Source of the DNA: CAZIOI01 sp964540855
GTDB lineage: Bacteria > Patescibacteriota > UBA1384 > DTJR01
Assembly: GCA_964540855.1 (NCBI GenBank)
Contig: CAZIOI010000002.1
Location: 1-44,362 of the forward strand
Reading direction: 5' to 3'
Length of the DNA stretch: 44,362 nucleotides
The translations under genes and the position numbers were made by a program. Below, in pieces: positions 9,798 to 17,248 of this stretch (within the stretch, counting starts at the first letter, position 1; every line of letters starts with the position of its first letter). Below the pieces are notes generated by a model, which was not told the DNA's origin, did no database searches, and was given only the letters and a program-made list of their open reading frames with translations.

Positions 9798-10433
9798 ATG
9801 TCACAAAATTTTTACGAAACCCTCGGTATCGAGAAATCCGCTTCGGCTGAAGAAATAAAAAAGGCCTATCGGAAACTCGCACTGGAGCATCACCCAGATC
9901 GCGGTGGAAGCCAAGAAAAGTTTAAGCAGCTAAATGAAGCTTATCAGGTCCTTTCTGATCCGCAAAAGAGAGCTGCTTACGACCAATTTGGCTCCCAAGC
10001 CTTTTCTAATGGTGATTTTAGAGGTGGACAAAATTCCGGCGGAGGGCAAGGAGGCTTTGGCGGATTCGAGGGATTTGACTTTTCAGGTGGCTTTGGCGGA
10101 GGTGGTTTGGGAGATATTTTTGGAGATTTTTTTTCGCAAGCTTTTTCAACAATTCAGGCCGAAGTCGAAATCACACCTGCCCAAGCAGTTCTTGGCGATA
10201 AAATGAACCTCAGAGTTGACGGACAAAGTGTTGAATTAGATATTCCTGCCGGCGCGCAAGACGGGACACAATTTCGCATTCGAGGCGCAGGCAGAGCCGC
10301 CAGAAACGGTCAAAAAGGCGATCTAATCATCTCAATCAGAATCAAAATGCCGAGAAAATTGTCTCGTGAACAAAAAGAACTCTGGGAACAGCTCAAAAAG
10401 CTCGATCAAAATCGTTCCTCGTGGTGGAGATAG
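9798..10433 (+). CDS. dnaJ: Zinc-finger-less, shortened DnaJ
   Basis: A 211-residue J-protein. The J domain (4-68) has HPD at 32-34. A Gly/Phe-rich region follows (75-115: GGQNSGGGQGGFGGFEGFDF), then a single C-terminal substrate-binding domain (about 118-195: AEVEITPAQAVLGDK, VELDIPAGAQDGTQFRIRGAGR, GDLIISIRIKMPRKLSREQ). Canonical DnaJ has about 370 residues, four CxxCxGxG zinc motifs and two C-terminal subdomains; all cysteine motifs are absent. It could be called CbpA-like, but context and promoter support it as DnaK's partner. No Shine-Dalgarno is evident. Confidence 0.88.
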   Translation: MSQNFYETLGIEKSASAEEIKKAYRKLALEHHPDRGGSQEKFKQLNEAYQVLSDPQKRAAYDQFGSQAFSNGDFRGGQNSGGGQGGFGGFEGFDFSGGFGGGGLGDIFGDFFSQAFSTIQAEVEITPAQAVLGDKMNLRVDGQSVELDIPAGAQDGTQFRIRGAGRAARNGQKGDLIISIRIKMPRKLSREQKELWEQLKKLDQNRSSWWR

Positions 10434-10446
10434 CCAAAAGTTATAG

Positions 10447-10566
10447 TTGATTGTATATACGATGTGCTATAATTTGTTATAGAACATTTCCAGTGTGGAG
10501 ATGTTCTTGCAGCGTAAACTGCCAAAGGACGTTCACGTCGCGGGTTTGCGACTTTAAGTGGAGGGG
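10447..10566 (+). promoter_or_regulatory. Extended -10 promoter and structured leader with competing hairpins
   Basis: An extended -10 (TGCTATAAT, TATAAT at 10468-10473) is preceded by TTGATT at 15 bp. The roughly 100-base leader holds GAACAT/ATGTTC (10482-10506), GCAG/CTGC (10509-10522), GACG/CGTC (10528-10539) and GTCGC/GCGAC (10537-10552). The last two share bases 10537-10539 and cannot form together. GGAGGGG (10560-10566) follows, 8 bases before the GTG start. This layout would suit a riboswitch or protein-responsive leader; no known class recognised. Confidence 0.4.
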
Positions 10567-10574
10567 TTATTCAA

Positions 10575-11084
10575 GTGTCACCTACTGTGCCAACATGGGA
10601 TCTGTTTTTAGCCATTTTTATCGCAATAACCGTTTTATACGGATTTATGATGCAGCGGGAAAAGATTATGGCAGCTCTCTTGGCATCTTATATGGGTATT
10701 GTAATCGTCTCCGTTTGGTCCGGACCGATTAAGGACTTTTTTGAAGGCAAAAAAACCGTTGCAAATACTTGGATTCAGGCGGACGCTTCGCCGGCAACCA
10801 TTAAAATCATTATATTTTTGTTAATCGTTGGGCTGGTCGCAGCCAAAGCAGACCTCGCTATCGGTCGCGACTCGGCGATGGCACCATTTGAGATATTATT
10901 ATATTCAGCAATAACAGGCATTTTGATTGCCGCCACAATTTTCTCGTATCTTCCAGCGGAAGTTCAACAAACTATTACATCTCAAACGAAAATAATTCAT
11001 TTCCTCAAGGACTACTACACTATCTGGCTTTTGACACCGGTTGCTTTGATGATTTTCGTGACTTCTCGTCGGCGCAACTACTAG
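10575..11084 (+). CDS. Integral membrane protein, unknown function
   Basis: A 169-residue protein with about four or five membrane segments (FLAIFIAITVLYGFMM, IMAALLASYMGIVIVSVW, IIIFLLIVGLVAAKA, ILLYSAITGILIAATIFSYL, IWLLTPVALMIFV) and a basic C-terminus (TSRRRNY). It resembles CvpA-like or uncharacterised patescibacterial membrane proteins only in general layout. GTG start with GGAGGGG upstream. Its structured leader is the main point of interest. Confidence 0.75.
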   Translation: MSPTVPTWDLFLAIFIAITVLYGFMMQREKIMAALLASYMGIVIVSVWSGPIKDFFEGKKTVANTWIQADASPATIKIIIFLLIVGLVAAKADLAIGRDSAMAPFEILLYSAITGILIAATIFSYLPAEVQQTITSQTKIIHFLKDYYTIWLLTPVALMIFVTSRRRNY

Positions 11085-11189
11085 AGATTGAATTTCTCTT
11101 ATAAATTTGTTATCATTTCCCAAGTGAATTTCGTGAATTTACAGCACTTTTATATCTAAATGTGTTTTGGCTGTGCAAAAAAATTATCG

Positions 11190-11239
11190 CACAGCGATAC
11201 CAAAGTTATACGTTTTTCGTTTTGCGTTATACGTTATTT
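11190..11239. repeat. Dispersed repeat family A, copy before tRNA-Lys
   Basis: The modules CAGCGATACCAAAGTTATACG and TTTTTCGTTTTGCGTTATACG run up to the first base of the tRNA. Confidence 0.6.
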
Positions 11240-11314
11240 GGGCCAGTAGCTCAGTGGTAGAGCAGGAGCCTTTTAAGCTTCGTGTCGCGGGTTCGATCCC
11301 CGCCTGGCCCTCCA
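11240..11314 (+). tRNA. tRNA-Lys (anticodon TTT)
   Basis: The full cloverleaf is visible: acceptor GGGCCAG/CTGGCCC, D arm GCTC...GAGC, anticodon stem GGAGC/GCTTC with loop CTTTTAA, T arm GCGGG-TTCGATC-CCCGC, discriminator T and an encoded CCA. The anticodon TTT reads Lys codons AAA and AAG. Confidence 0.96.
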
Positions 11315-11492
11315 ACAAAGTCGATCACCGCAAGGTGGTCGTTTTTGTTGGATGATTTGGGACGGTGGGGATCGAAAGCCGGACTGAACGATCCGCCAAC
11401 AGGCAGAGAGTGAGGGAGGCGAGCTCGCGAGCGGCGCATTCCTTGATAATTATATTGCGCCGACTTGTGAGAAGCCCCGCCTGGCCCTCCAA
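11298..11492 (+). repeat. 18-bp direct repeat of the tRNA-Lys 3' end (att-like)
   Basis: CCCCGCCTGGCCCTCCAA at 11298-11315 (T arm, acceptor, CCA) is repeated perfectly at 11475-11492. The 159 bp between hold a hairpin (GATCACC-GCAA-GGTGGTC inside CCAACAAA/TTTGTTGG, 11312-11353) and GC-rich sequence with no gene. Duplicated tRNA 3' ends are the usual mark of integrase att sites. No integrase is in the window, so this would be a deletion remnant or a partial tRNA duplication. Confidence 0.6.
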
Positions 11493-11609
11493 AACAGAAA
11501 GTTGTACGCTTGCAAGAGTACTTTTTAAAAAAATAGTTACAAAAGTAAACAGAGCTGTCATTTTACTACTCAATCTATCAAGAGATTATGTGTACTTTTC
11601 AGACAAAAA

Positions 11610-12833
11610 TTATTTAATATCCAGAACAATTTTTTCTAATTCTGATGGATCATCGAATATCTTGAATTTTATTCCGGAAGCCGACAAATTATTTTTAGCG
11701 CTTTCACCTATTTTAGTTGCATAGACCTCGTCAGCAGAAACAGCTTTGGCAAATTTCACTCCATGACCAGTTGTCGCCTCATAAAAAATATTTTTAATTT
11801 TTGTTTTACCAAGAATTTTTTTATTGTCATCATAATCAATAACCGCATACTCTTTGACCCCAAATTCATCTGCAATATCTCCTTCAAAAACGGGGATAAT
11901 AATTCTATAACCGATTTTTTTCGGCCCTATTGGGGAAAAACCTCTTCTGTAAATCAATCTAGAACCAATTGAGTTTTTAAGTGTTCCTTTATGAAAATCA
12001 TGCGATTCAACAGATATATTAACAAGTTTTAATTTATCAATTTTTTCTAAAAGATTTTTTTCTAACTTATCTGTTATATTAGAAGCCTCCTCGATTTTGA
12101 GTTTAGGATCAAGTACGATTTTTATATCTGCAATAGCAGCTGCTCCCATTTTTCTGCTCTTTAAGCTCGATAAATTAATTCCTATATCTTTAGATATTTT
12201 TTTTATCTGTTCTTCTATTTCGGGGTCGGCAATATCGAGCAGGGAACTTGAAATATCGCTTCCAAGTTGCCACGACTCCCAGAGAATATATATGCCGATT
12301 ATGACTGTAATTAAAGCGTCGGCGCCCGTCCATAATTTAATTAACAATATTCCTAAAAGAACTCCTAAAGATGCAATCGCGTCAGCCCGAGAATGTTCGC
12401 CGTCAGCGATAAGGGCAGGCGAAGAGTACTTAGCGCCTGTGTCAAACTTAAGCCGGGCCATAATTTCGTTCACTACGACCGATATAGCCATTATTGCTAT
12501 TGCCCAGACAGACAGAGTTGCCCGCTCTGGTCTAAAAAAATGGATTATTCCCTCATAAAGAATCCAAAAAGCAGAAATGGCTAGAAGAATTGAAACTATA
12601 AAACCGGCCAATGTCTCCGCACGATAATAACCATAAGGATGTTTTTCATCTACCGGTTTTTGTGCACTTTTAATCCCAAAATAGGCTACAATTGAGGAGA
12701 TAATGTCTAACCCGGAGTGAACGCCTTCAGCAATCAAAGCAGTTAAATTAAACGTTAAGCCCAAAACTATCTTGCCACCTGCGAGCATTACATTGACCAA
12801 AATTGCAAACAAAGAAACTGATTGTTGGTTCAT
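11610..12833 (-). CDS. Cation diffusion facilitator fused to a NifX/NifB-type domain
   Basis: A 407-residue metal/proton antiporter. Six membrane segments occupy about residues 5-195. The metal site is H39/D43 in EGVHSGLDI (TM2) and the HxxxD of DGEHSRADAIAS (TM5). The cytoplasmic CDF C-domain follows (about 200-285). Residues about 305-400 form a dinitrogenase iron-molybdenum-cofactor-type domain (YRIIIPVFEGDIADEFG, GHGVKFAKAVSADEVYATKIG). The extra domain probably binds a metal cluster or senses metal. Likely substrates are Zn, Fe, Mn or Co; this cannot be told from sequence. It is the last gene of the metal cluster, 11 bp after the ZIP gene. Confidence 0.88.
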   Translation of the reverse strand: MNQQSVSLFAILVNVMLAGGKIVLGLTFNLTALIAEGVHSGLDIISSIVAYFGIKSAQKPVDEKHPYGYYRAETLAGFIVSILLAISAFWILYEGIIHFFRPERATLSVWAIAIMAISVVVNEIMARLKFDTGAKYSSPALIADGEHSRADAIASLGVLLGILLIKLWTGADALITVIIGIYILWESWQLGSDISSSLLDIADPEIEEQIKKISKDIGINLSSLKSRKMGAAAIADIKIVLDPKLKIEEASNITDKLEKNLLEKIDKLKLVNISVESHDFHKGTLKNSIGSRLIYRRGFSPIGPKKIGYRIIIPVFEGDIADEFGVKEYAVIDYDDNKKILGKTKIKNIFYEATTGHGVKFAKAVSADEVYATKIGESAKNNLSASGIKFKIFDDPSELEKIVLDIK

Positions 12834-12844
12834 TTTTATCCTTT

Positions 12845-13585
12845 TTATACAAACAAATAATTTAAAACAATAAAAACGGCAATACTTACGATAATTCCCA
12901 TAACAAAAAATGCCGGCTTTTTATATTTTTGGGCAAAGGGGATTAACTCGTGGATTGAAACAAAGATCATAGCTCCCGCGGCAAAAGCCAAAAAAATTGG
13001 ACTCAACGCCGGAAGCACTGCTATTCCCACCAAACCGATCATTGCACCTGCTGGTTCAGCGATCGCAGAAAATACTGCCGCTTTATAAAGAAACTTTTTA
13101 TCCTCCAAAGCGGCTATCGGCGCGGCGACAGCAAACTCTTCCGGAATATTATGCAAGGCGATAGCAATTGCAACCAAAATTCCCGAGGCAGGATTAATAA
13201 TATAAGAATTAACCATGGCAAAACCCTCGGGTAAGTCATGTAAAATCAAACCAAACGTTACCAACAGGGCAACTTTATATAAATTTGCCTTAGACCCCCT
13301 TCTCTCTTTTACTAAATGAGTATGAGGAATAACATAATTCAAAAATCCCAAGACCAGTAAGCCTGCTAAACCAGCTAACAAAACCGCTATTTTTGTGGTA
13401 TTTTCCAAAGCCTCCGGAATGAGCTCAAAAAAAGATATTAGAAGCATAATTCCGGTAGAAAAACCTATGCCACTGACTACCGCTTTAACATTATTTTTGC
13501 AAAAAAGCACTAAAACAGTACCGATCAAAGTCGTGAAACCCGACATAATAGACAGGGCAAAAATTATCAGATAAGTATTCTGCAT
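12845..13585 (-). CDS. ZIP family metal transporter
   Basis: A 246-residue, eight-helix ZIP permease. The paired metal-binding helices are present: HDLPEGFAMVNS and HNIPEEFAVAAP. The His-containing loop is reduced (HTHLVKERRGSK). ZIP proteins move divalent metals into the cytoplasm, while the adjoining CDF usually exports them. A divergent-function pair in one operon suggests balancing of one metal or selective exchange. The 5' gap of 135 bp to the CcdA-like gene is AT-rich and probably holds its promoter, though no clean match is seen. Confidence 0.88.
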   Translation of the reverse strand: MQNTYLIIFALSIMSGFTTLIGTVLVLFCKNNVKAVVSGIGFSTGIMLLISFFELIPEALENTTKIAVLLAGLAGLLVLGFLNYVIPHTHLVKERRGSKANLYKVALLVTFGLILHDLPEGFAMVNSYIINPASGILVAIAIALHNIPEEFAVAAPIAALEDKKFLYKAAVFSAIAEPAGAMIGLVGIAVLPALSPIFLAFAAGAMIFVSIHELIPFAQKYKKPAFFVMGIIVSIAVFIVLNYLFV

Positions 13586-13720
13586 TAAAAACCTATTTTA
13601 TACTAACAAATTTATAAAAAATTCTTTTATAATCTTAACATCAAATAACCAATAAACTTGTTACTTGGTAAAATTTCATAGCAAGATTTTACTGACAACT
13701 GCCGATACAATCCTATCCGA

Positions 13721-14431
13721 TTAGTTAAAAATAACCCAAATTCCTAGTCCCAACATTATAATACCCGATATCAAATGCAAAATCTTGATATTTTTGTCTT
13801 TCCATTTATTTGTACTTTCTATGCTTGAATAGCCAAAATAGATCATTCCGGTGATAATTAAGAGTGGTAGGATAAAAATAAAATTATAATAGAGCAAGAT
13901 AGGTATTAACGAAACTTTCGGTAAACTTGCTAAGTAGCCGATTGTAAACAAATACGGTCCCCCGGTGCAAGGCAATTCAAAAAAAATAATAACAAAACCA
14001 GCAAAAAATGCCGGCAAAGGACTTGTGATACCTTTGAGCAATTTTTTTAGCGATGGTCGCCAACGGTTAGGTATTTCTGTAACAAACCCACCACCACCAT
14101 ACCAAAAGAAATCTTTAATATTAGAAAGACCGATTAAAACAGCCATAATCCCGATTATTATATGAAACCACTTTGCCAGCCCAGAAAAATTTAATGCATG
14201 AAAAAGCCCTAACCCAGCTATAAAATAGGCAGCAAATAATCCTGAAGCAAAAAGCAAACCAGTTAAAACAGCCTTTTTTTTGTTCGTTGTAGTTATTAAC
14301 GAACCCAACAAAATTAATAACACCGCAATTGCGCAAGGATTTATCGAATCCACTAAAGCCGCGCTTGTAATAACCGAGATAGAAGCCGATTCTAAAATCT
14401 GTGGTGCCACACAAGTTCCTATATTGTTCAT
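13721..14431 (-). CDS. CcdA/DsbD-type transmembrane protein
   Basis: A 236-residue membrane protein with about six helices. Two conserved cysteines are in the expected places: INPCAIAVLLILLGSL in the first helix and FELPCTGGPYLF in the fourth, as in CcdA, which carries electrons from thioredoxin across the membrane. An extra periplasmic or loop Gly-rich stretch (WYGGGGFV) is present. ATG 14431 is chosen because AAGGAGC lies 8 bases upstream. It is preceded by the hairpin at 14454-14481, so expression may depend on readthrough from the DUF5320 gene. Confidence 0.82.
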   Translation of the reverse strand: MNNIGTCVAPQILESASISVITSAALVDSINPCAIAVLLILLGSLITTTNKKKAVLTGLLFASGLFAAYFIAGLGLFHALNFSGLAKWFHIIIGIMAVLIGLSNIKDFFWYGGGGFVTEIPNRWRPSLKKLLKGITSPLPAFFAGFVIIFFELPCTGGPYLFTIGYLASLPKVSLIPILLYYNFIFILPLLIITGMIYFGYSSIESTNKWKDKNIKILHLISGIIMLGLGIWVIFN

Positions 14432-14453
14432 TTTCTCAATGCTCCTTAATAAT

Positions 14454-14481
14454 AAATAGAGGGGGCACACCCCCTCTATTT
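14454..14481 (-). terminator. Intercistronic hairpin after the DUF5320 gene
   Basis: AAATAGAGGGGG and its complement form a perfect 12-bp stem with a 4-base loop, followed on the - strand by TATTATTAAGGAGC. The T tract is interrupted, so it is more likely a partial terminator or RNA-stability element than a full stop. Confidence 0.6.
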
Positions 14482-14483
14482 AA

Positions 14484-14744
14484 CTAGTTCTGATTTTCTA
14501 GTAGTTTCAATTGGTCTTCGGCCGCCTTTAGTTCTTCCTTAAGTAAAGCTATATCTTCTTCGATACTAGCTTTTTCTTCAACAACCGTTGGCTGGCGATA
14601 TGACCAGCGACCGATTGGTCCAAAACCACCAAACCTGCAACCACGATAGCCTAATCCTCTTCCATAGCCTCCGCCGCAAGTTCCTAGGCCACGTCCTGTT
14701 CTAGGACCCATTCCTGCCGGGCCGGTTCCATCAAGTCTTGGCAT
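14484..14744 (-). CDS. DUF5320-type small Gly-rich metal-associated protein
   Basis: An 86-residue protein. The N-terminus MPRLDGTGPAGMGPRTGRGLGTC and the Gly/Tyr/Arg-rich middle (GGGYGRGLGYRGCRFGGFGP) are typical of DUF5320. A C-terminal coiled coil follows (EEDIALLKEELKAAEDQLKLLENQ). The family is often found beside NifX/NifB-type cluster-binding proteins, which fits the CDF-NifX fusion nearby. Its role is unknown; two cysteines may bind metal. ATG 14744 has AAGGTG upstream. Confidence 0.85.
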   Translation of the reverse strand: MPRLDGTGPAGMGPRTGRGLGTCGGGYGRGLGYRGCRFGGFGPIGRWSYRQPTVVEEKASIEEDIALLKEELKAAEDQLKLLENQN

Positions 14745-14883
14745 ATAAATCACCTTCTTTCTACAATTATTATTTAAAAAGTCTATGAGTTAATTAAATC
14801 CGATGAGAACATACAACAATTTTTGATTTTGACCGAGAGTATATAGCATTAGAATATTATATCTTAACGTTTACATCAGATAT

Positions 14884-14912
14884 AATATATAACATATGTT
14901 ATATAATGTCAA
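14884..14912 (-). promoter_or_regulatory. Promoter with 20-bp palindromic operator before the DUF5320 gene
   Basis: On the - strand TTGACA (14907-14912), 17-bp spacer and TATATT (14884-14889). The spacer is almost wholly the perfect palindrome TATATAACATATGTTATATA (14886-14905). AT-rich palindromes of this size over a promoter are typical ArsR/SmtB operators, so the ArsR at 15893 is the natural candidate regulator (inference). The leader to the ATG is about 130 bases and holds nothing else I can identify. Confidence 0.7.
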
Positions 14913-14933
14913 ATAATCATGTGTCCAACCAAG

Positions 14934-15893
14934 TTATAAAACCGCATTAAACAAATAGCCAGTCAAAATTATCCCCGCTCCGACAATGCCTACGAACATA
15001 AAAATCAGCTTGGGTTTCATTATTCGCTTTAAAATCATAAATTCTGGTAATGATAATCCAGTCACCGCCATCATAAAGGCGAGAGTCGTGCCCATCGCCA
15101 CCCCTTTTTCACTAAGTACCGATATAAGAGGAACGATACCTGCAGCGTTTGAATACAAAGGGATTCCCAATACAGTCGCCAAAGGGACCGCGTACCATTT
15201 GTCCGCTCCGGCATAATTTGCCAAAAAGTCTGCCGGAACATAACCATGGATAAAAGCGCCGACCGCTATACCGGCTAAGACATATACCCAAATCTTTTTT
15301 AACGTACTTCGAGTGTAGCGACCGGCATAGTTGAATCTGTCCCGCCAAGATATTTCCGATTGTTTTTTTGTATTTTTATTTTGATAACCAATATCCTCTA
15401 TCAAGTTTTCAACTCCCAGTTTGCCGAGCACAATTCCGGAAACAACCGCGATCACAAGTCCAGAGCCTATATAAAGAAGAGCTATTTTCCACCCAAACAT
15501 CCCAAGTAGCATCACCAGAGCCACTTCGTTTATCATCGGCGAAGCAATCAAAAACGAGAATGTAACGCCGATTGGCACGCCGGATTCGACAAACCCCAAA
15601 AAAAGAGGAATTGCCGAACAAGTACAAAACGGAGTAATGATTCCCAGCAAAGCCGCCAATATATTGCCCACAAACGGGTATTTTCTCGACAAAATTACCC
15701 GAATCTTTTCTTTTGGCAAAAATGATCTAATAACCGAAACTACAAAAATAACCACTGAGATCAAAATCAGGATTTTAATTGTGTCAAAAATGAAAAAATT
15801 AATGGCTTTGGCCAAAAGTGTATTGTGGCCGATCGGTAACACACTATAGCTTATCCAGTCGGCCAATAATTTTACAGGGTAAAAAATATCCAT
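14934..15893 (-). CDS. ArsP/YraQ-family permease (DUF318)
   Basis: A 319-residue membrane protein with about eight helices. The signature TPFCTCSAIPLFLGFVESGVP carries Cys90 and Cys92 in a membrane helix. The matching second half-repeat is ATVLGIPLYSNAAGIVPLISVLSEKGV. The family includes ArsP, exporter of trivalent organoarsenicals, and permeases linked to other metals and thiols. It is translationally coupled to arsR (one-base overlap), so the pair is a metal(loid)-responsive efflux operon. Confidence 0.88.
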   Translation of the reverse strand: MDIFYPVKLLADWISYSVLPIGHNTLLAKAINFFIFDTIKILILISVVIFVVSVIRSFLPKEKIRVILSRKYPFVGNILAALLGIITPFCTCSAIPLFLGFVESGVPIGVTFSFLIASPMINEVALVMLLGMFGWKIALLYIGSGLVIAVVSGIVLGKLGVENLIEDIGYQNKNTKKQSEISWRDRFNYAGRYTRSTLKKIWVYVLAGIAVGAFIHGYVPADFLANYAGADKWYAVPLATVLGIPLYSNAAGIVPLISVLSEKGVAMGTTLAFMMAVTGLSLPEFMILKRIMKPKLIFMFVGIVGAGIILTGYLFNAVL

Positions 15894-16147
15894 TATCCTC
15901 CAAGTTCGCTAATTTTTTTTGCCAAATCCACGAGAGTTTTTTTATTCAGGGAATAAAATTGATTTTTACCGCATCTGCAATTTGTAACAACCCCTGCTTC
16001 CTTTAGGGTTGATAAATGATGAGAAACCAAATTTTGAGGCAAGTTTAACAATTTTTCTATCTGGCAAACACAAAGCGGGCCTCTGCTGAGCGCCTCCACA
16101 ATTTTCAACCTATTACTATCTGCAATAGCTTTCAACATATCAATCAT
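15893..16147 (-). CDS. ArsR/SmtB-family metalloregulator
   Basis: An 84-residue winged-helix repressor. Cys26 and Cys28 in GPLCVCQIEKLL match the alpha-3 As(III)/Sb(III) site (ELCVCDL in ArsR). A second pair, C57 and C59 in VTNCRCG at the start of the wing, might add ligands. The recognition helix is QNLVSHHLSTLKEAGVV. It represses until metal binds. Its start codon sits inside the inverted repeat at 16136-16157, which suggests autoregulation. TAATG overlap couples it to the permease. Confidence 0.92.
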   Translation of the reverse strand: MIDMLKAIADSNRLKIVEALSRGPLCVCQIEKLLNLPQNLVSHHLSTLKEAGVVTNCRCGKNQFYSLNKKTLVDLAKKISELGG

Positions 16148-16185
16148 TATTGATATGATAGCAAACTCTGACTATTGCGCAATAG
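16136..16185 (-). promoter_or_regulatory. arsR promoter with two palindromic operators
   Basis: CATATCAAT and ATTGATATG (9-bp arms, 4-base centre) span the arsR ATG at 16136-16157. CTATTGCGCAATAG (16172-16185) is a perfect 14-bp palindrome over a poor -35 (TTGCGC). The -10 is TATCAT (16155-16160). Confidence 0.55.
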
Positions 16186-16244
16186 ACTTTGTTTGCAAAA
16201 AACCAATATCATCAATGCTGCTGACCTGAATACCAGCCTCAACC

Positions 16245-16282
16245 GGCCCCTGCGATTGCATCAAAGGGGCCATTTAATTTTT
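16245..16282 (+). terminator. Terminator-like hairpin between arsR and cassette 2
   Basis: GGCCCC (16245-16250) pairs with GGGGCC (16266-16271), followed by ATTTAATTTTT. It faces rightward although no + gene precedes it, so it may insulate cassette 2 or be left from a lost unit. Confidence 0.55.
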
Positions 16283-16302
16283 ATAAAAGCAACATACCTC
16301 CG

Positions 16303-16354
16303 TTGACTTATTGAAATATTCTTGTACTATGATCAGATTCGCAAAGTTGCGAAT
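16303..16354 (+). promoter_or_regulatory. Promoter and leader hairpin of GC-rich cassette 2
   Basis: TTGACT (16303-16308), 16-bp spacer and TACTAT (16325-16330). The short leader contains ATTCGCAA-AG-TTGCGAAT (16337-16354), a perfect 8-bp stem, just before the G-rich ribosome-binding site (AGGGGGG). Confidence 0.65.
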
Positions 16355-16374
16355 ACAAAACAGGGGGGATCGCC

Positions 16375-16911
16375 TTGGCGCACGCCGAAAATGATACCAA
16401 GTTTGTCGTTCTGACAAAGAACGGCAGGCCAGCAGGGTGGGAACTACGCAAAGGCGATAGAGTCGCCGAAAGCGGGCGGCTATATCCAGTCAAGAGCGCA
16501 TGGGGTACACTTCTGCTCCACCTCCCCAGCATGAGACCCGGCTCATATAACAAGGATGAGCTGAGGACTGTGTTGGGCTGGGACGGCAACAGGCTAGAGG
16601 TTCTGACCAGAGCCGCCATCGAGCGGTTCGCAAGAGAGCACCCAGACGTAATGAAAATCCGTGGCAAAACCGTCGCGGTTCTCATCGAAATCGGCCTCGA
16701 AGAATTCGAGGCTGGCGAGCATATCTCGCCTTGTAAACAGACTCGGTGCACACCAGCGGCCCGAGCAAGCAAGACTCGAACTAGACAAGACCTCTCGGGG
16801 GTGTCGAACGAGAATTTGCTTGATCTTCTCGTAAGTTGCCTCCAGGATGCCGAGCAAGGCGGTTGCGCCGAAGCGGTTCGGCGCGAGATCCTCAGAAGAA
16901 TGCACCACTAA
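16375..16911 (+). CDS. Unknown soluble protein (cassette 2, first gene)
   Basis: A 178-residue protein that I do not recognise. The N-terminal part is beta-like (FVVLTKNGRPAGWELRKGDRVAESGRLYPVKSAWGTLLLHLPSM). A mixed helix region follows (KDELRTVLGWDGNRLEVLTRAAIERFAREHPDVM, KTVAVLIEIGLEEFEAG). A basic linker with two Cys (SPCKQTRCTPAARASKTRTR) leads to a helical end (ENLLDLLVSCLQDAEQGGCAEAVRREILRRMHH). The start is inferred to be TTG, 5 bases after AGGGGGGAT; no suitable ATG or GTG lies near the promoter. Base composition and codon use are GC-rich compared with arsR and aspS beside it. Confidence 0.65.
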   Translation: MAHAENDTKFVVLTKNGRPAGWELRKGDRVAESGRLYPVKSAWGTLLLHLPSMRPGSYNKDELRTVLGWDGNRLEVLTRAAIERFAREHPDVMKIRGKTVAVLIEIGLEEFEAGEHISPCKQTRCTPAARASKTRTRQDLSGVSNENLLDLLVSCLQDAEQGGCAEAVRREILRRMHH

Positions 16912-16938
16912 CAGAAAGCAATCTGCACGAGAGGTAGA

Positions 16939-17127
16939 ATGATGGCCGAGAAAATGGCAAGGAGCGCTCTGCTGTGGTTAGTAGGAGGGTTCATAGCCCA
17001 TCTTGCCAATATTGCCCCCGAAGCAATCACGTGGTGGGTGATGGGCGCCAGCTTATTGGTTCTTGCCACAAGTGGCACCATCATGCTGTTGCGAGCCTTC
17101 CGTCTGGAAATTCGCAAGCATAAGTAA
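16939..17127 (+). CDS. Small two-helix membrane protein (cassette 2, second gene)
   Basis: A 62-residue protein with two predicted membrane helices (ALLWLVGGFIAHLANIA and WWVMGASLLVLATSGTIMLL) and a basic C-terminus (RAFRLEIRKHK). GAGG lies 5 bases before ATGATG. It lies 27 bases after the first gene and shares its promoter and terminator. A small membrane partner next to a soluble protein could suggest a toxin, holin or immunity role, but nothing in the sequence proves this. Confidence 0.6.
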   Translation: MMAEKMARSALLWLVGGFIAHLANIAPEAITWWVMGASLLVLATSGTIMLLRAFRLEIRKHK

Positions 17128-17130
17128 TCC

Positions 17131-17190
17131 GGCCCCGCGCCTTGGATCGCGACAGCGACACCAAGGCGCGGGGCCGCCCGTTCATCTTTT
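17131..17190 (+). terminator. Terminator of cassette 2
   Basis: A perfect 15-bp stem (GGCCCCGCGCCTTGG at 17131-17145 with its complement at 17161-17175). The loop contains a further TCGC/GCGA pairing. TTCATCTTTT follows some bases later. Confidence 0.8.
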
Positions 17191-17248
17191 CAAACCAAGA
17201 AAAAACCTGTAAGATAAACTCGAGCTTTAAAAAACTAAGCAAAATTTT

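Noticed and set aside
11251..11439. 62-residue frame on the - strand across tRNA-Lys
   Set aside because: It reads through the tRNA in antisense; such frames are a known artefact of tRNA loci.
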